Assembly: GCA_047974225.1 (NCBI GenBank)
Contig: JBKECD010000198.1
Coordinates: 1-11,275 of the forward strand
Length of the DNA: 11,275 nucleotides
Source of the DNA: JBKEDC01 sp047974225
Lineage (GTDB): Bacteria > Bacteroidota > Bacteroidia > Bacteroidales > Prolixibacteraceae
Reading direction: 5' to 3'
The notes beneath the pieces were generated by a model. It saw only the letters and a program-made list of their open reading frames with translations. It was not told where the DNA came from and did no database searches. The translations under genes were made by a program, and so were the position numbers. Positions 1 through 6,182 of this stretch are shown here, piece after piece; the first letter of the stretch is position 1, and each line of letters opens with the position of its first letter.

Positions 1-463
1 CGTGGAAAAGAATTGCGCCGGTGTCGATTTCGTGCGAAAGCAAGAAGGTAGTTACCCCCGTTTCCTTGTCGCCATTCATAACGGCCCAATTGAGCGGAGC
101 TGCGCCCCGATATTGTGGCAAAAGAGAACCATGCAGGTTGAAGGTGCCCAATCTCGGCATTGCCCACACCACTTCGGGGAGCATGCGAAACGCCACCACC
201 ACTTGCAAATCGGCTTGCAAAGCTTCAAGCTCCGCAATGAACTCGGAATTTTTGAGCTTTTCAGGTTGCAGCACGTGCAGCCCTGCCGATTCCGCATATT
301 GCTTCACTGCCGATTGTTGCACCTGTCGCCCACGCCCAGCAGGACGGTCGGGCGGTGTGATTACACCTACTATATTATAGCCACCTTCCACCAAGGCACG
401 CAAACTTTCCACCGCAAAATCGGGTGTTCCCATAAAGATTATTCTGAGGTCTTTTCCTGTCAT
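1..463 (-). CDS. fmt: Methionyl-tRNA formyltransferase, N-terminal half (cut by window edge)
   Basis: This enzyme transfers a formyl group from 10-formyl-tetrahydrofolate to Met-tRNA(fMet) for translation initiation in the cytoplasm. The first 154 residues are visible and the frame stays open to the window edge. The N-terminal Rossmann-like part starts LRIIFMGTPDFAVESL and continues with ITPPDRPAGRGR. The formyltransferase signature NLHGSLLPQYRGAAP lies at about residues 109-123, and EIDTGAILF follows. The family's catalytic Asn, His and Asp map to N109, H111 and D147. The ATG at 463 is chosen because homologues begin a few residues before the I-F-M-G-T-P motif. The first 27 codons and the leader are part of a 104-bp direct repeat whose other copy is at 1399-1502. 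The accessory insert between the copies separates this gene from its presumed original promoter near 1540. The protein itself looks intact. Identification is firm; only the C-terminal half is unseen. Confidence 0.95.
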   Translation of the reverse strand, partial: MTGKDLRIIFMGTPDFAVESLRALVEGGYNIVGVITPPDRPAGRGRQVQQSAVKQYAESAGLHVLQPEKLKNSEFIAELEALQADLQVVVAFRMLPEVVWAMPRLGTFNLHGSLLPQYRGAAPLNWAVMNGDKETGVTTFLLSHEIDTGAILFH

Positions 464-485
464 ATTATTTTGGGGGTTGTAATTT
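382..485. repeat. Long direct repeat, copy 1 (fmt leader and first 27 codons)
   Basis: These 104 bp match 1399-1502 at a constant offset of 1017 with two mismatches (446 G versus 1463 A, and 467 A versus 1484 G). The first mismatch is synonymous in the fmt leucine codon 6; the second lies 4 bp before the start codon. Sequence similarity stops abruptly at both ends. This copy joins the intact fmt gene on one side and the accessory insert on the other. The arrangement is that of a target duplication made when the insert arrived. Confidence 0.95.
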
Positions 486-1057
486 ATACGAAATTCATTT
501 CTGCAAAATAAATCTTATTTTTTAAATAGCTCTGCACTTTGTTGGGCTATTGCAATTGATTTGTTCAGTTTATCGACAAACCATTGCTTATCGGGGAAGG
601 TAGTCAAATATTGAGCTACTTTTATATTTCCATCCTCTATTAGAAGCAGTTCGATATGCTCCGTATTGCCTTCACTGCAAAGTAATAATCCAATAGGAGG
701 ATTTTCATGAGGCTGACGATCATGTTTCTGCAAATATCTCAGATACAATTCCATCTGACCTTTATATTCTGGTTTAAACTTACCCAATTTTAAGTCAATA
801 GCTACCAAACAATTTAGCTTACGATGATAAAAAAGCAAGTCTAGATAATAATCTCTTCACTTTCTGTTGTCTTTTCTAATGATTGGACAATGACATCATC
901 AGGTTTAGATGCGATAATGGTGCGTTCAAAAAGCATAGCGTCTTCTTTCTGGCGAAGTGTCCTTACGCTCCATTTCTCAACAACTGTCATCTGTTGGTAG
1001 AATAGTCTTTTCGTAGGGTCTTCAATAGATATTAGCTCAATAAAATGACTCCAACTC

Positions 1058-1084
1058 AATGTTTGCGACAGTGTCGCAAACATT
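1058..1084. repeat. 27-nt perfect palindrome inside the DUF1016 pseudogene
   Basis: Arms AATGTTTGCGACA and TGTCGCAAACATT flank a single central G at 1071. The core (TTGCGACA-G-TGTCGCAA) recurs at 1168-1184, where it is 17 nt long. On the coding strand both cores encode A-T-L-S-Q, once before LSWSH and once before the R-L-T-L-R-F-G motif. The centres are 105 bp (35 codons) apart. Confidence 0.8.
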
Positions 1085-1167
1085 TCTTTAGGAAAAATTT
1101 CTGCCACCTTAATCATACGTGTCAATGCAGAATAGCTATATCCCTTTCCAAATCTTAAAGTTAATCT

Positions 1168-1184
1168 TTGCGACAGTGTCGCAA
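1168..1184. repeat. 17-nt palindrome, second copy
   Basis: Exact copy of the core of the palindrome at 1058-1084, with 8-bp arms and a central G. It encodes the same A-T-L-S-Q peptide on the minus strand. It may be chance codon identity in two similar motifs, or a fold-back sequence in the mRNA. Confidence 0.7.
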
Positions 1185-1378
1185 TAATCTGTTGCCCATA
1201 TTGCGAGTAGGTTTGATACTCTACTTCCGAAATAATCCGATTACCTATCGACCAATACAACTGACTGATTTCAACATTCAAGTAACGAGCTAAATTTCGC
1301 CCTTTTTGCTCAATAAGTTCTTCTATAGATGGAAACAAACGATTAGTTGTGTTTTGAACTATTTGCATAATTTCCGTT

Positions 1379-1480
1379 TTACATCTTATTACACACTGCA
1401 CCTTCCACCAAGGCACGCAAACTTTCCACCGCAAAATCGGGTGTTCCCATAAAGATTATTCTAAGGTCTTTTCCTGTCAT
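1379..1480 (-). pseudogene. fmt 5' remnant (27 fmt codons plus 6 foreign)
   Basis: The upstream copy of the duplicated fmt start gives an ORF that begins MTGKDLRIIFMGTPDFAVES, keeps fmt identity through residue 27, then runs into the insert as A-V-C-N-K-M and stops at TAA 1381-1379. It cannot be functional Fmt. Its stop lies 10 nt before the ATG of the DUF1016 gene. If translated from the original fmt start signals, it would deliver ribosomes next to that gene (coupling is inferred). Confidence 0.85.
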
Positions 1481-1502
1481 ATTGTTTTGGGGGTTGTAAT
1501 TT
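1399..1502. repeat. Long direct repeat, copy 2 (fmt leader and first 27 codons)
   Basis: Partner of 382-485 (104 bp, two mismatches, both transitions). This copy keeps the original upstream context toward topB, including the presumed fmt promoter at 1536-1543, but its fmt frame is cut off after 27 codons by the insert. Confidence 0.95.
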
Positions 1503-1504
1503 GA

Positions 1505-1539
1505 TTTGCAACAGCAGTAAATTTTACCGCTGTTGCAAA
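1505..1539. repeat. Inverted repeat at the topB-fmt junction
   Basis: Arms TTTGCAACAGC (1505-1515) and GCTGTTGCAAA (1529-1539) match perfectly over 11 bp, and a further GTAAA/TTTAC pairing lies inside. On the minus strand the structure starts exactly at the TTTG of the -7 promoter match. It could be an operator or a leader hairpin. It is not a standard intrinsic terminator, because no T run follows the downstream arm on the minus strand. Confidence 0.65.
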
Positions 1540-1543
1540 GGTA
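1536..1543 (-). promoter_or_regulatory. Candidate Bacteroidota -7 box (TACCTTTG) for the fmt unit
   Basis: The minus strand reads TACCTTTG, a full match to the Bacteroidota -7 consensus TAnnTTTG. The nearest upstream TTTG (1570-1567) is 23 nt away, a little longer than the usual 19-21. It lies after the topB stop and would have driven fmt directly. It now lies upstream of the fmt remnant and the DUF1016 pseudogene, about 1.07 kb from the intact fmt start. Confidence 0.45.
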
Positions 1544-1589
1544 AGAATAATTGCTTAAATGAAAATCAAAAGCTATCATAGGTCTGCCC

Positions 1590-3797
1590 CTACGCATTCA
1601 CCACAAACGCCATCCTAAATCCACAATTCTTATAATTCGAGCAGCCGAAAGCGGTGCTTCCTTTTAGGATTTTGCCTTGCCCACAAGATGGGCAAACGGT
1701 GTCGGCTTTAATTTCGGTTTCTAAGCTTACCGTGTGATTGTCATTCAAAATCAGCTTGCCGACAATTTTGAGTTCGCCATGCGAAAAGCCTTTGATAGCT
1801 GCCGTTTTCTTCTTCGACACCAAAGCTTCAAATTGTTTTTCGGTGAGCTTCTTGCCGAATTGCTCGAAGGGCACAATGAAGTCGCACGTTTTTTCACGCA
1901 CTTGCGAGCAACCCCATGCTGCCTTGCCTTTCAACATCTCGCCTTTGCCACATTTGGGACAAGTCAATGCTTTGACTTGCTTCGCAGTGCTTGCTTTGGC
2001 TGGTGCTTTTGCCGCAGGCTTCGCCTCTTTGTGCATGGCAATTGTCTTGCGGGGCGATAGCTTCACCTGCTGAATGAGTTCCCACACCATGGTTTTCATC
2101 TCCACCATGAATTGCTGCATCTCAAGTTCGCCATTTTCAATCAAGCGGAGCTTGCGCTCCCACTGCCCGGTGAGTTCTGCCGACTTGAGCAAATCATTCT
2201 CGATGGTTTGAATCAGGTCGATGCCCGTGGGCGTAGCCACGATGCGCTTGCGCTCACGCAAGATAAACTTTCTTCGGAAGAGCGTTTCGATGATGTTGGC
2301 TCGGGTGGATGGTCGCCCGATGCCATTTTCTTTCATCAGGTCGCGGATTTCCTCATCTTCCATCGCCTTGCCTGCCGTTTCCATGGCACGAAGCAAGGTC
2401 GCTTCGGTGAAATATTGGGGCGGTTGGGTTTGCTTCTCTTGCAAGTCGGGCGTGTGCGCACCATGTTCTTGCTCCACAAAGTGAGGCAAGATTTTGTCTT
2501 CGGGGATTCCATCTTCGCCAAAGACTTTGCGCCAACCGGGACTGAGAATCTGTTTGCCTGTGGTTTTGAACTTATGCTTCAGCACGGTGGCATCCACAGT
2601 GGTGTTCGACACCTCGCAATCGGGATAGAACACCGCTATGAATCGACGCACAATCATGTCATACATGCGTCGCTCGATGTCGGTGAGGTGAGCCGTCTGC
2701 CCTGTGGGGATGATGGCGTGGTGATCGGTAATCTTTTTATTGTCGAACACCTTTTTCGATTTGCGCAGGGGCTTGCCATTCATCAGCGGAGCGATGAGTG
2801 GCGCATAATCTTTGAGTGCGTTTAAGGTTTGCGGCACTTTCTTATAAATATCATCACTCAAGAAAGTGGTGTCGACACGTGGATAGGTGGTTACTTTCTT
2901 TTCATAGAGCGACTGAATGGTGCGCAAAGTGTCTTCGGCTGTCAGGTTGAGCTTTTTGTTGCACTCCACTTGCAGCGAGGTGAGGTCGAAGAGCTTAGGC
3001 GCATATTCCTTACCCTTCTTGGTTTCGATTTTCTGAATCACGAGCTCTTCACCCGATATTTCATCGAGCACTTGCTGCGCATCTTCGGGCTTTTCAAATC
3101 GACCAGAAGCGGCAGAGAACACCGTATCACGATAAGTTGTTTTGATTTCCCAGAAAGGCACCGGCACGAAGTTTTCAATCTCCAATTGCCGCTCGACAAT
3201 CATGGCGAGCGTGGGCGTTTGCACTCGTCCGATGGAAAGCACCTGACGATTTTGCCCATACTTTAACGTATAGGCACGTGTGGCATTCATGCCCAAGAGC
3301 CAGTCGCCGATGGCACGAGCCGAACCCGCTTGATAGAGGAGGTCGAAGTCCTCGCCGGGGAGTAGTTTCTGAAAACCCTCACGGATGGCTTCCTCGGTGA
3401 GCGAAGAAATCCAGAGTCGTTTGATTGGAGCTTTGTTTTGGGCTTTCACCAGCACCCACCGTTGAATGAGTTCTCCCTCTTGCCCAGCATCACCACAGTT
3501 GATGACCTCCTCGGCAGTTGAAATGAGCCATTCGAGGGTTTTGAATTGCTTCATCACCCCTTTATCCTCTTTGATTTTAATTCCGAATCGATCGGGAATC
3601 ATGGGCAGCGATGCCATGTCCCAGCGTTTCCACGCATTGGTGTAGTCGTTTGGTTCTTTTAAAGTGCAAAGGTGACCGAAAGTCCAGCTCACCTGATATC
3701 CGTTACCCTCGTAATAGCCATCTTTGCGAGTTCTTGCGCCCAAAATCTGCGCAATCTCGCCAGCTACACTCGGTTTTTCGGCAATACATAGTTTCAT
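1590..3797 (-). CDS. topB: DNA topoisomerase III (type IA)
   Basis: Topoisomerase III cuts and rejoins one DNA strand through a covalent tyrosine link and unlinks replication and recombination intermediates. The 735-residue protein opens MKLCIAEKPSVAGEIAQILG, a Toprim start with the catalytic Glu at residue 7. The Toprim acidic motif DAGQEGEL is at about 103-110. LSIGRVQTPTLAM (187-199) is the type IA signature, and TTYPRVDT (303-310) holds the active-site tyrosine Y305. TGQWERKLRLIENGE is a conserved late motif. The tail has an Ala/Lys-rich linker and two four-cysteine zinc-binding modules, C-P-K-C (from about 613) and C-P-S-C (from about 702). The ATG at 3797 is chosen because the family begins exactly at MKLCIAEKPS; an upstream in-frame ATG would only translate a GC-rich intergenic repeat. 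It follows the AlbA_2 gene by 57 bp. Its intrinsic completeness suggests an active enzyme. Confidence 0.97.
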   Translation of the reverse strand: MKLCIAEKPSVAGEIAQILGARTRKDGYYEGNGYQVSWTFGHLCTLKEPNDYTNAWKRWDMASLPMIPDRFGIKIKEDKGVMKQFKTLEWLISTAEEVINCGDAGQEGELIQRWVLVKAQNKAPIKRLWISSLTEEAIREGFQKLLPGEDFDLLYQAGSARAIGDWLLGMNATRAYTLKYGQNRQVLSIGRVQTPTLAMIVERQLEIENFVPVPFWEIKTTYRDTVFSAASGRFEKPEDAQQVLDEISGEELVIQKIETKKGKEYAPKLFDLTSLQVECNKKLNLTAEDTLRTIQSLYEKKVTTYPRVDTTFLSDDIYKKVPQTLNALKDYAPLIAPLMNGKPLRKSKKVFDNKKITDHHAIIPTGQTAHLTDIERRMYDMIVRRFIAVFYPDCEVSNTTVDATVLKHKFKTTGKQILSPGWRKVFGEDGIPEDKILPHFVEQEHGAHTPDLQEKQTQPPQYFTEATLLRAMETAGKAMEDEEIRDLMKENGIGRPSTRANIIETLFRRKFILRERKRIVATPTGIDLIQTIENDLLKSAELTGQWERKLRLIENGELEMQQFMVEMKTMVWELIQQVKLSPRKTIAMHKEAKPAAKAPAKASTAKQVKALTCPKCGKGEMLKGKAAWGCSQVREKTCDFIVPFEQFGKKLTEKQFEALVSKKKTAAIKGFSHGELKIVGKLILNDNHTVSLETEIKADTVCPSCGQGKILKGSTAFGCSNYKNCGFRMAFVVNA

Positions 3798-3800
3798 AAA

Positions 3801-3840
3801 GTTAGCCCCTCCAGCCCCCCGAGGGGGAGAGTTAAGACAC
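3801..3840 (+). repeat. REP-like GC-rich palindromic element (copy G)
   Basis: Contains AGCCCCTCC, a CCCCCC-GAGGGGG inverted core, then GAGAGTTAAGACAC. It is the most diverged of seven family copies in this window; the usual form is AAGCCCCCTCC, then a CTCCCCC/GGGGGAG hairpin, then TAAAGGCACA. It fills most of the gap between the AlbA_2 gene and topB and ends only a few bases before the topB ATG, so it would be in the topB leader. Confidence 0.75.
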
Positions 3841-3849
3841 CTAGGTGTC
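3836..3849. repeat. Perfect 14-bp palindrome
   Basis: GACACCTAGGTGTC is self-complementary over all 14 bases. It lies at the tail of REP copy G, 5 bp from the stop codon of the AlbA_2 gene and 38 bp before the topB start. It could be a protein-binding site or part of the repeat's hairpin; no known regulator is assigned. Confidence 0.7.
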
Positions 3850-3854
3850 ATTCA

Positions 3855-5225
3855 TTAATTTAATTGTTTGCCTAATGCAGTCAAACGATATTTTTGCAAT
3901 CTGCTATTGGGTTTGTCAGGGATAGTCATTTCGATAACGCCTAAATTTAAAGCGCTTTGCAAGTAGTTCATCCTAAAGCTTTCCCGATCTGTCAATCCCA
4001 ATTTATCCTGAATTTCTTGTCGATTCATCTCCCCATTTAAGACCGATAATAGCTTCTCGACTTGCGGGGTAACCTGCGGGGTGTCTTGCGGGGTATCTTG
4101 CGGGGTATCTTGCGGGGTATCTTGTTCGGCAACCTGATATCCTGCATCATATTCCGCAATAGGAAATATCATGCGCAGAAAGTTCTCGGTAAACTTAAAG
4201 CTAGCCCGTCCATATATTCTTAAGATACGCGGAATGCCAGACCCTAAATGCTCCACTAAATCCAAATCTCGGAATATTCGCATCAACTCTTTGTTGCGAG
4301 GCACTGAATAACCGTCAAAAAACTCCTCTTCCTCCATTCCTTGAGGCAAGCCCCCAAAAGAAGTAATTTCAATTCGGTCATCGAAAAATTCAAATTTCGG
4401 TGGCACCTCAAGCGTGTAGTCATTATGCACAATGGCATTAATCGTAGCTTCACGCAAGGCTACAGCATCCCACAAGCGTTTTTCAATACGCTCTTTCGAG
4501 GTGATTTTCGCCATCGTTTTATTCTCCAGCTCTATTTTATCGAGCACCTGCTTGGTGGCTTTGATGAGTGAGCAATAGCCATACTCATTGTTTTCGATTA
4601 AGTCCACACGGTCTAGTCCGCTATACTTCGCCACTTTTATTGAAGTGCCATTAGTGTCAGCTAGCAGATAGGCAGCATAATTATATAATCCATCTTCTGT
4701 GAGCAATTCCAGATTAGATGCAAACTGTTTATTCAGTTCTTTGCCCACACTCTCATAATAGATTTTCAGTTGGCTAAATGTGGGCGTTTGATTGTATGAC
4801 TTAATTTTTCCGATAGCATTTCGAGTGCGCTTAGCAAACATGGTTTCAATCATGCGTGAGGGCATTGGCTCGGCGGCTGTTCCCACACGAATGAAAGTGC
4901 CCTTTTCCGACATGCCATGCTTCCTCAGGTAGTATGGTTTTTCTGTTCCACTCGCAAATGTAATTTTGATGACTTCGGTAGCGTCAATCTCTTCGGAAGC
5001 CACATCAAACAAGCCCATGCACGAGGGCAGAATGTTGTGTTTCAATCGGTCTTTGATTTTCAACATATCGCCATCAATATCCGAAACACCAAGCACATTT
5101 CCGAGCTTATCAACGCCGATATAAATCACCCCCCCACTCCGATAATTCAGAAAAGCAATTGCTTCTTTTTCTAAATCATCGGTCAGCTCTAGTTTATATT
5201 CTATCCGATTTGACTCTGGTTTCAT
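3855..5225 (-). CDS. AlbA_2 (Schlafen AlbA-like) / GHKL-ATPase accessory regulator
   Basis: The 456-residue protein matches the widespread family annotated as ATP-binding, RNA-binding-domain or RecG-like transcriptional regulators. Residues about 4-125 form an AlbA_2 domain: ESNRIEYKLELTDDLEKE, FLNYRSGGVIYIGVD, EKPYYLRKHGMSEKG and FIRVGTAAEPMP. A GHKL (HATPase_c_4) domain follows, with REATINAIVHNDY (258-270), DRIEITSFGGLP (283-294) and LGSGIPRIL (327-335). Residues 369-388 are a low-complexity linker of four DTPQ units and one VTPQ. The rest resembles a winged-helix domain (ILNGEMNRQEIQDKLGLTDR-like region). The DNA or RNA target is unknown, and the family is common in accessory regions. It starts 35 bp after the cvfB-like stop with no visible promoter between, so co-transcription is likely. 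The length and motifs look complete. Its lower G+C than topB suggests later acquisition (inference). Confidence 0.88.
   Translation of the reverse strand: MKPESNRIEYKLELTDDLEKEAIAFLNYRSGGVIYIGVDKLGNVLGVSDIDGDMLKIKDRLKHNILPSCMGLFDVASEEIDATEVIKITFASGTEKPYYLRKHGMSEKGTFIRVGTAAEPMPSRMIETMFAKRTRNAIGKIKSYNQTPTFSQLKIYYESVGKELNKQFASNLELLTEDGLYNYAAYLLADTNGTSIKVAKYSGLDRVDLIENNEYGYCSLIKATKQVLDKIELENKTMAKITSKERIEKRLWDAVALREATINAIVHNDYTLEVPPKFEFFDDRIEITSFGGLPQGMEEEEFFDGYSVPRNKELMRIFRDLDLVEHLGSGIPRILRIYGRASFKFTENFLRMIFPIAEYDAGYQVAEQDTPQDTPQDTPQDTPQVTPQVEKLLSVLNGEMNRQEIQDKLGLTDRESFRMNYLQSALNLGVIEMTIPDKPNSRLQKYRLTALGKQLN
4062..4121 (-). repeat. 12-bp in-frame tandem repeat encoding DTPQ units
   Basis: Five consecutive 12-bp units encode D-T-P-Q four times and V-T-P-Q once, at residues 369-388 of the AlbA_2/GHKL protein. 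Units are near-identical (GATACCCCGCAA type). Unit gain or loss would keep the frame and only change linker length between the ATPase domain and the C-terminal winged helix. Confidence 0.9.
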
Positions 5226-5236
5226 GTTTTATTTTT

Positions 5237-5253
5237 AAGTGCGAAGTGCGAAG
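5237..5253. repeat. GTGCGAAG short tandem repeat
   Basis: AAGTGCGAAGTGCGAAG lies between the cvfB-like stop and the next gene. A related, longer stretch (GTGCAAAGTGCGAAGTGCC type) is found at 10385-10416 inside the signal peptide region of the PorP-like gene, so this is a second dispersed repeat family. Confidence 0.7.
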
Positions 5254-5254
5254 C

Positions 5255-5280
5255 CAATTCTCAATTCTCAATTCTCAACT
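5255..5280 (-). repeat. Heptamer array TTGAGAA x3 overlapping the cvfB-like stop codon
   Basis: On the minus strand the sequence is AG followed by three TTGAGAA units and TTGG. It encodes the last residues (L-R-I-E-N) and the TGA stop of the cvfB-like gene. Because the unit is 7 nt and contains TGA, three copies present a stop in every frame. A related array sits at the 3' end of the OmpA-like gene (7306-7328). Confidence 0.85.
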
Positions 5281-6103
5281 CCCTTATCCCCTCCGCTTCA
5301 ATGCTAATCAAGCGTTCTTTATAGAGTGAGCCGACCGCCATTTTGAAGTTCTTTTTGCTGATGCCGAAAGTTTCGGCGATGAGTTCGGGCGATGATTTAT
5401 CGTGCACGGGGAGGAATCCGCCAGCTGCTCGCAGCTTGTCGAGGATTTCGCCGGCAATGCCTTCCACTTTCACATAGCCTTGCTTGGTGAGTGAAAGGTC
5501 GATTTTCTCATCATCACGAATGTTTTTAATGAAACCGGTGGTTTTATCGCCGATGCGAATGCGTCGGTGCACTTCGCTGTTGAAGATAAGTCCCCAATGC
5601 GAATTGTCGATGATGGCTTTATAGCCCAAATCGGTTTTGCCCACAATGAGCAAGCTCACTTCTTCGCCTAGTTCATAGTCCACCGGGAGGTTATCGACAA
5701 ATTTATCGAGCTTCGAAGAAGCGGTGAGGCGGTTGGTTTGATCATCGACATAAATAAAGACCACATATCGCTTGCCCACTTCCATGCGCACTTGCTGCTC
5801 GCGGAAGGGCACGAAGAGTTGCTTCATAATCCCCCAATCGAGGAATGCGCCAAACTCGGTTACTTCCATCACTTCGAGGAAAGCAAAGTCGCCCACTTGG
5901 GCATAAGGCTGCTCGGTGGTGGCAACAGGGCGTTCTTCGCCATCGAGGTAAATAAAGACTTCCACCATCTGACCGATTTCGCAGTCTTCGGGGACATATC
6001 GACTGGGCATCAGGATTTCACCAGCTTGCCCACCATCGAGGTAAACGCCGAAATCTACTTTTTTGACTACTTCTAGTTCGTTGATTGTGCCAAGTGCTAT
6101 CAT
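5261..6103 (-). CDS. cvfB: CvfB-like S1 RNA-binding protein
   Basis: The 280-residue protein has the CvfB/YitL architecture: three S1-type RNA-binding beta barrels and a C-terminal winged helix. The first S1 region is about 3-62 (LGTINELEVVKKVDFGVYLD). The second is about 66-135 (EVTEFGAFLDWGIMKQLFVP). The third is about 140-212 (TDLGYKAIIDNSHWGLIF, IRDDEKIDLSLTKQGY). The winged helix starts near 220 (ILDKLRAAGGFLPVHDKSS) and includes FGISKKNFKMAVGSLYKERL. CvfB homologues bind RNA and influence virulence-factor expression in Staphylococcus; the role here is unknown. The ATG at 6103 is chosen because the S1 fold begins there; upstream in-frame codons are the REP element. A good promoter lies at 6214-6183, so the message would have a leader of about 75 nt containing REP copy F. 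The last residues and the stop come from a heptamer repeat. Confidence 0.9.
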   Translation of the reverse strand: MIALGTINELEVVKKVDFGVYLDGGQAGEILMPSRYVPEDCEIGQMVEVFIYLDGEERPVATTEQPYAQVGDFAFLEVMEVTEFGAFLDWGIMKQLFVPFREQQVRMEVGKRYVVFIYVDDQTNRLTASSKLDKFVDNLPVDYELGEEVSLLIVGKTDLGYKAIIDNSHWGLIFNSEVHRRIRIGDKTTGFIKNIRDDEKIDLSLTKQGYVKVEGIAGEILDKLRAAGGFLPVHDKSSPELIAETFGISKKNFKMAVGSLYKERLISIEAEGIRELRIEN

Positions 6104-6114
6104 GTTTTTAGTTT

Positions 6115-6160
6115 TAAAGCCCCCTCCAACTCCCCCTAAGGGGAGGGCTAAAGGCACATT
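6115..6160 (+). repeat. REP-like element (copy F) in the cvfB-like leader
   Basis: TAAAGCCCCCTCCAACTCCC, then CCTAAGGGGAGGGC and TAAAGGCACA. It lies between the predicted transcription start (near 6178) and the ATG at 6103, so the hairpin would be in the 5' untranslated leader, ending about a dozen bases before the start codon. Confidence 0.85.
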
Positions 6161-6182
6161 GTTTCTGACAATAATTGAACGA

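Larger units (their letters stand above)
515..1368 (-). pseudogene. DUF1016/YhcG-type PD-(D/E)XK nuclease, broken by internal deletion
   Basis: Two adjacent reading frames match the two ends of one family. The first (1368 to 841, 175 codons) is the DUF1016 N-terminal domain, with ISQLYWSIGNRI, LRFGKGYSYSAL, LSWSHFIELI and the stretch ending MLFERT. It stops at TAG 843-841. The second, in another frame from about 851 to 515, is the C-terminal nuclease part: DYYLDLLFYHRKLNCLVAID, then LKLGKFKPEYKGQMELYLR, PPIGLLLCSEG and a tail ending ELFKK. Family proteins have roughly 70-80 residues between these parts, including the helix with the first catalytic acid (E in the L-E-L-G-like stretch); these are missing at the junction near 845-850. 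The LDLLF aspartate and the D-L-K pair survive. Full-length members are about 330-375 residues and act as nucleases in accessory or defence settings; this copy should be inactive as a nuclease. The ATG at 1368 lies 10 nt after the stop of the fmt remnant and is preferred over the upstream in-frame ATG at 1434, which lies inside the duplicated fmt sequence. Confidence 0.85.
486..1398. mobile_element. Accessory insert flanked by 104-bp direct repeats
   Basis: About 913 bp lie between the two copies of the fmt 5' repeat. Removing the insert plus one copy restores a simple arrangement in which fmt follows topB. The insert contains only a broken DUF1016 nuclease gene, is visibly richer in A and T than fmt or topB, and carries no transposase or integrase. 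No short terminal inverted repeats were seen at its ends. The layout fits 'insertion with long target duplication', a mode described for restriction-modification genes, rather than a classical insertion sequence. That reading is inference; the repeats themselves are directly visible. Confidence 0.7.

Noticed and set aside
515..1368. Programmed frameshift joining the two DUF1016 frames
   Set aside because: A frameshift would not restore the missing 70-80 residues with the first catalytic acid, and no clear slippery heptamer precedes the stop.
2112..2825. Long plus-strand ORF antisense to topB, 237 codons
   Set aside because: It lies wholly within a strong topB coding frame and its translation has no recognisable family; it is a shadow frame of GC-rich coding sequence.
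3798..3851. N-terminal extension of topB starting at 3851
   Set aside because: The extra 18 residues are translation of a REP-like intergenic repeat, and the family begins at the ATG at 3797.
515..5225. Defence island made of the DUF1016 gene, topoisomerase and AlbA_2 protein
   Set aside because: The DUF1016 gene is broken and bounded by its own direct repeats, topB looks like a housekeeping gene, and no methyltransferase, restriction subunit or immunity partner is present.
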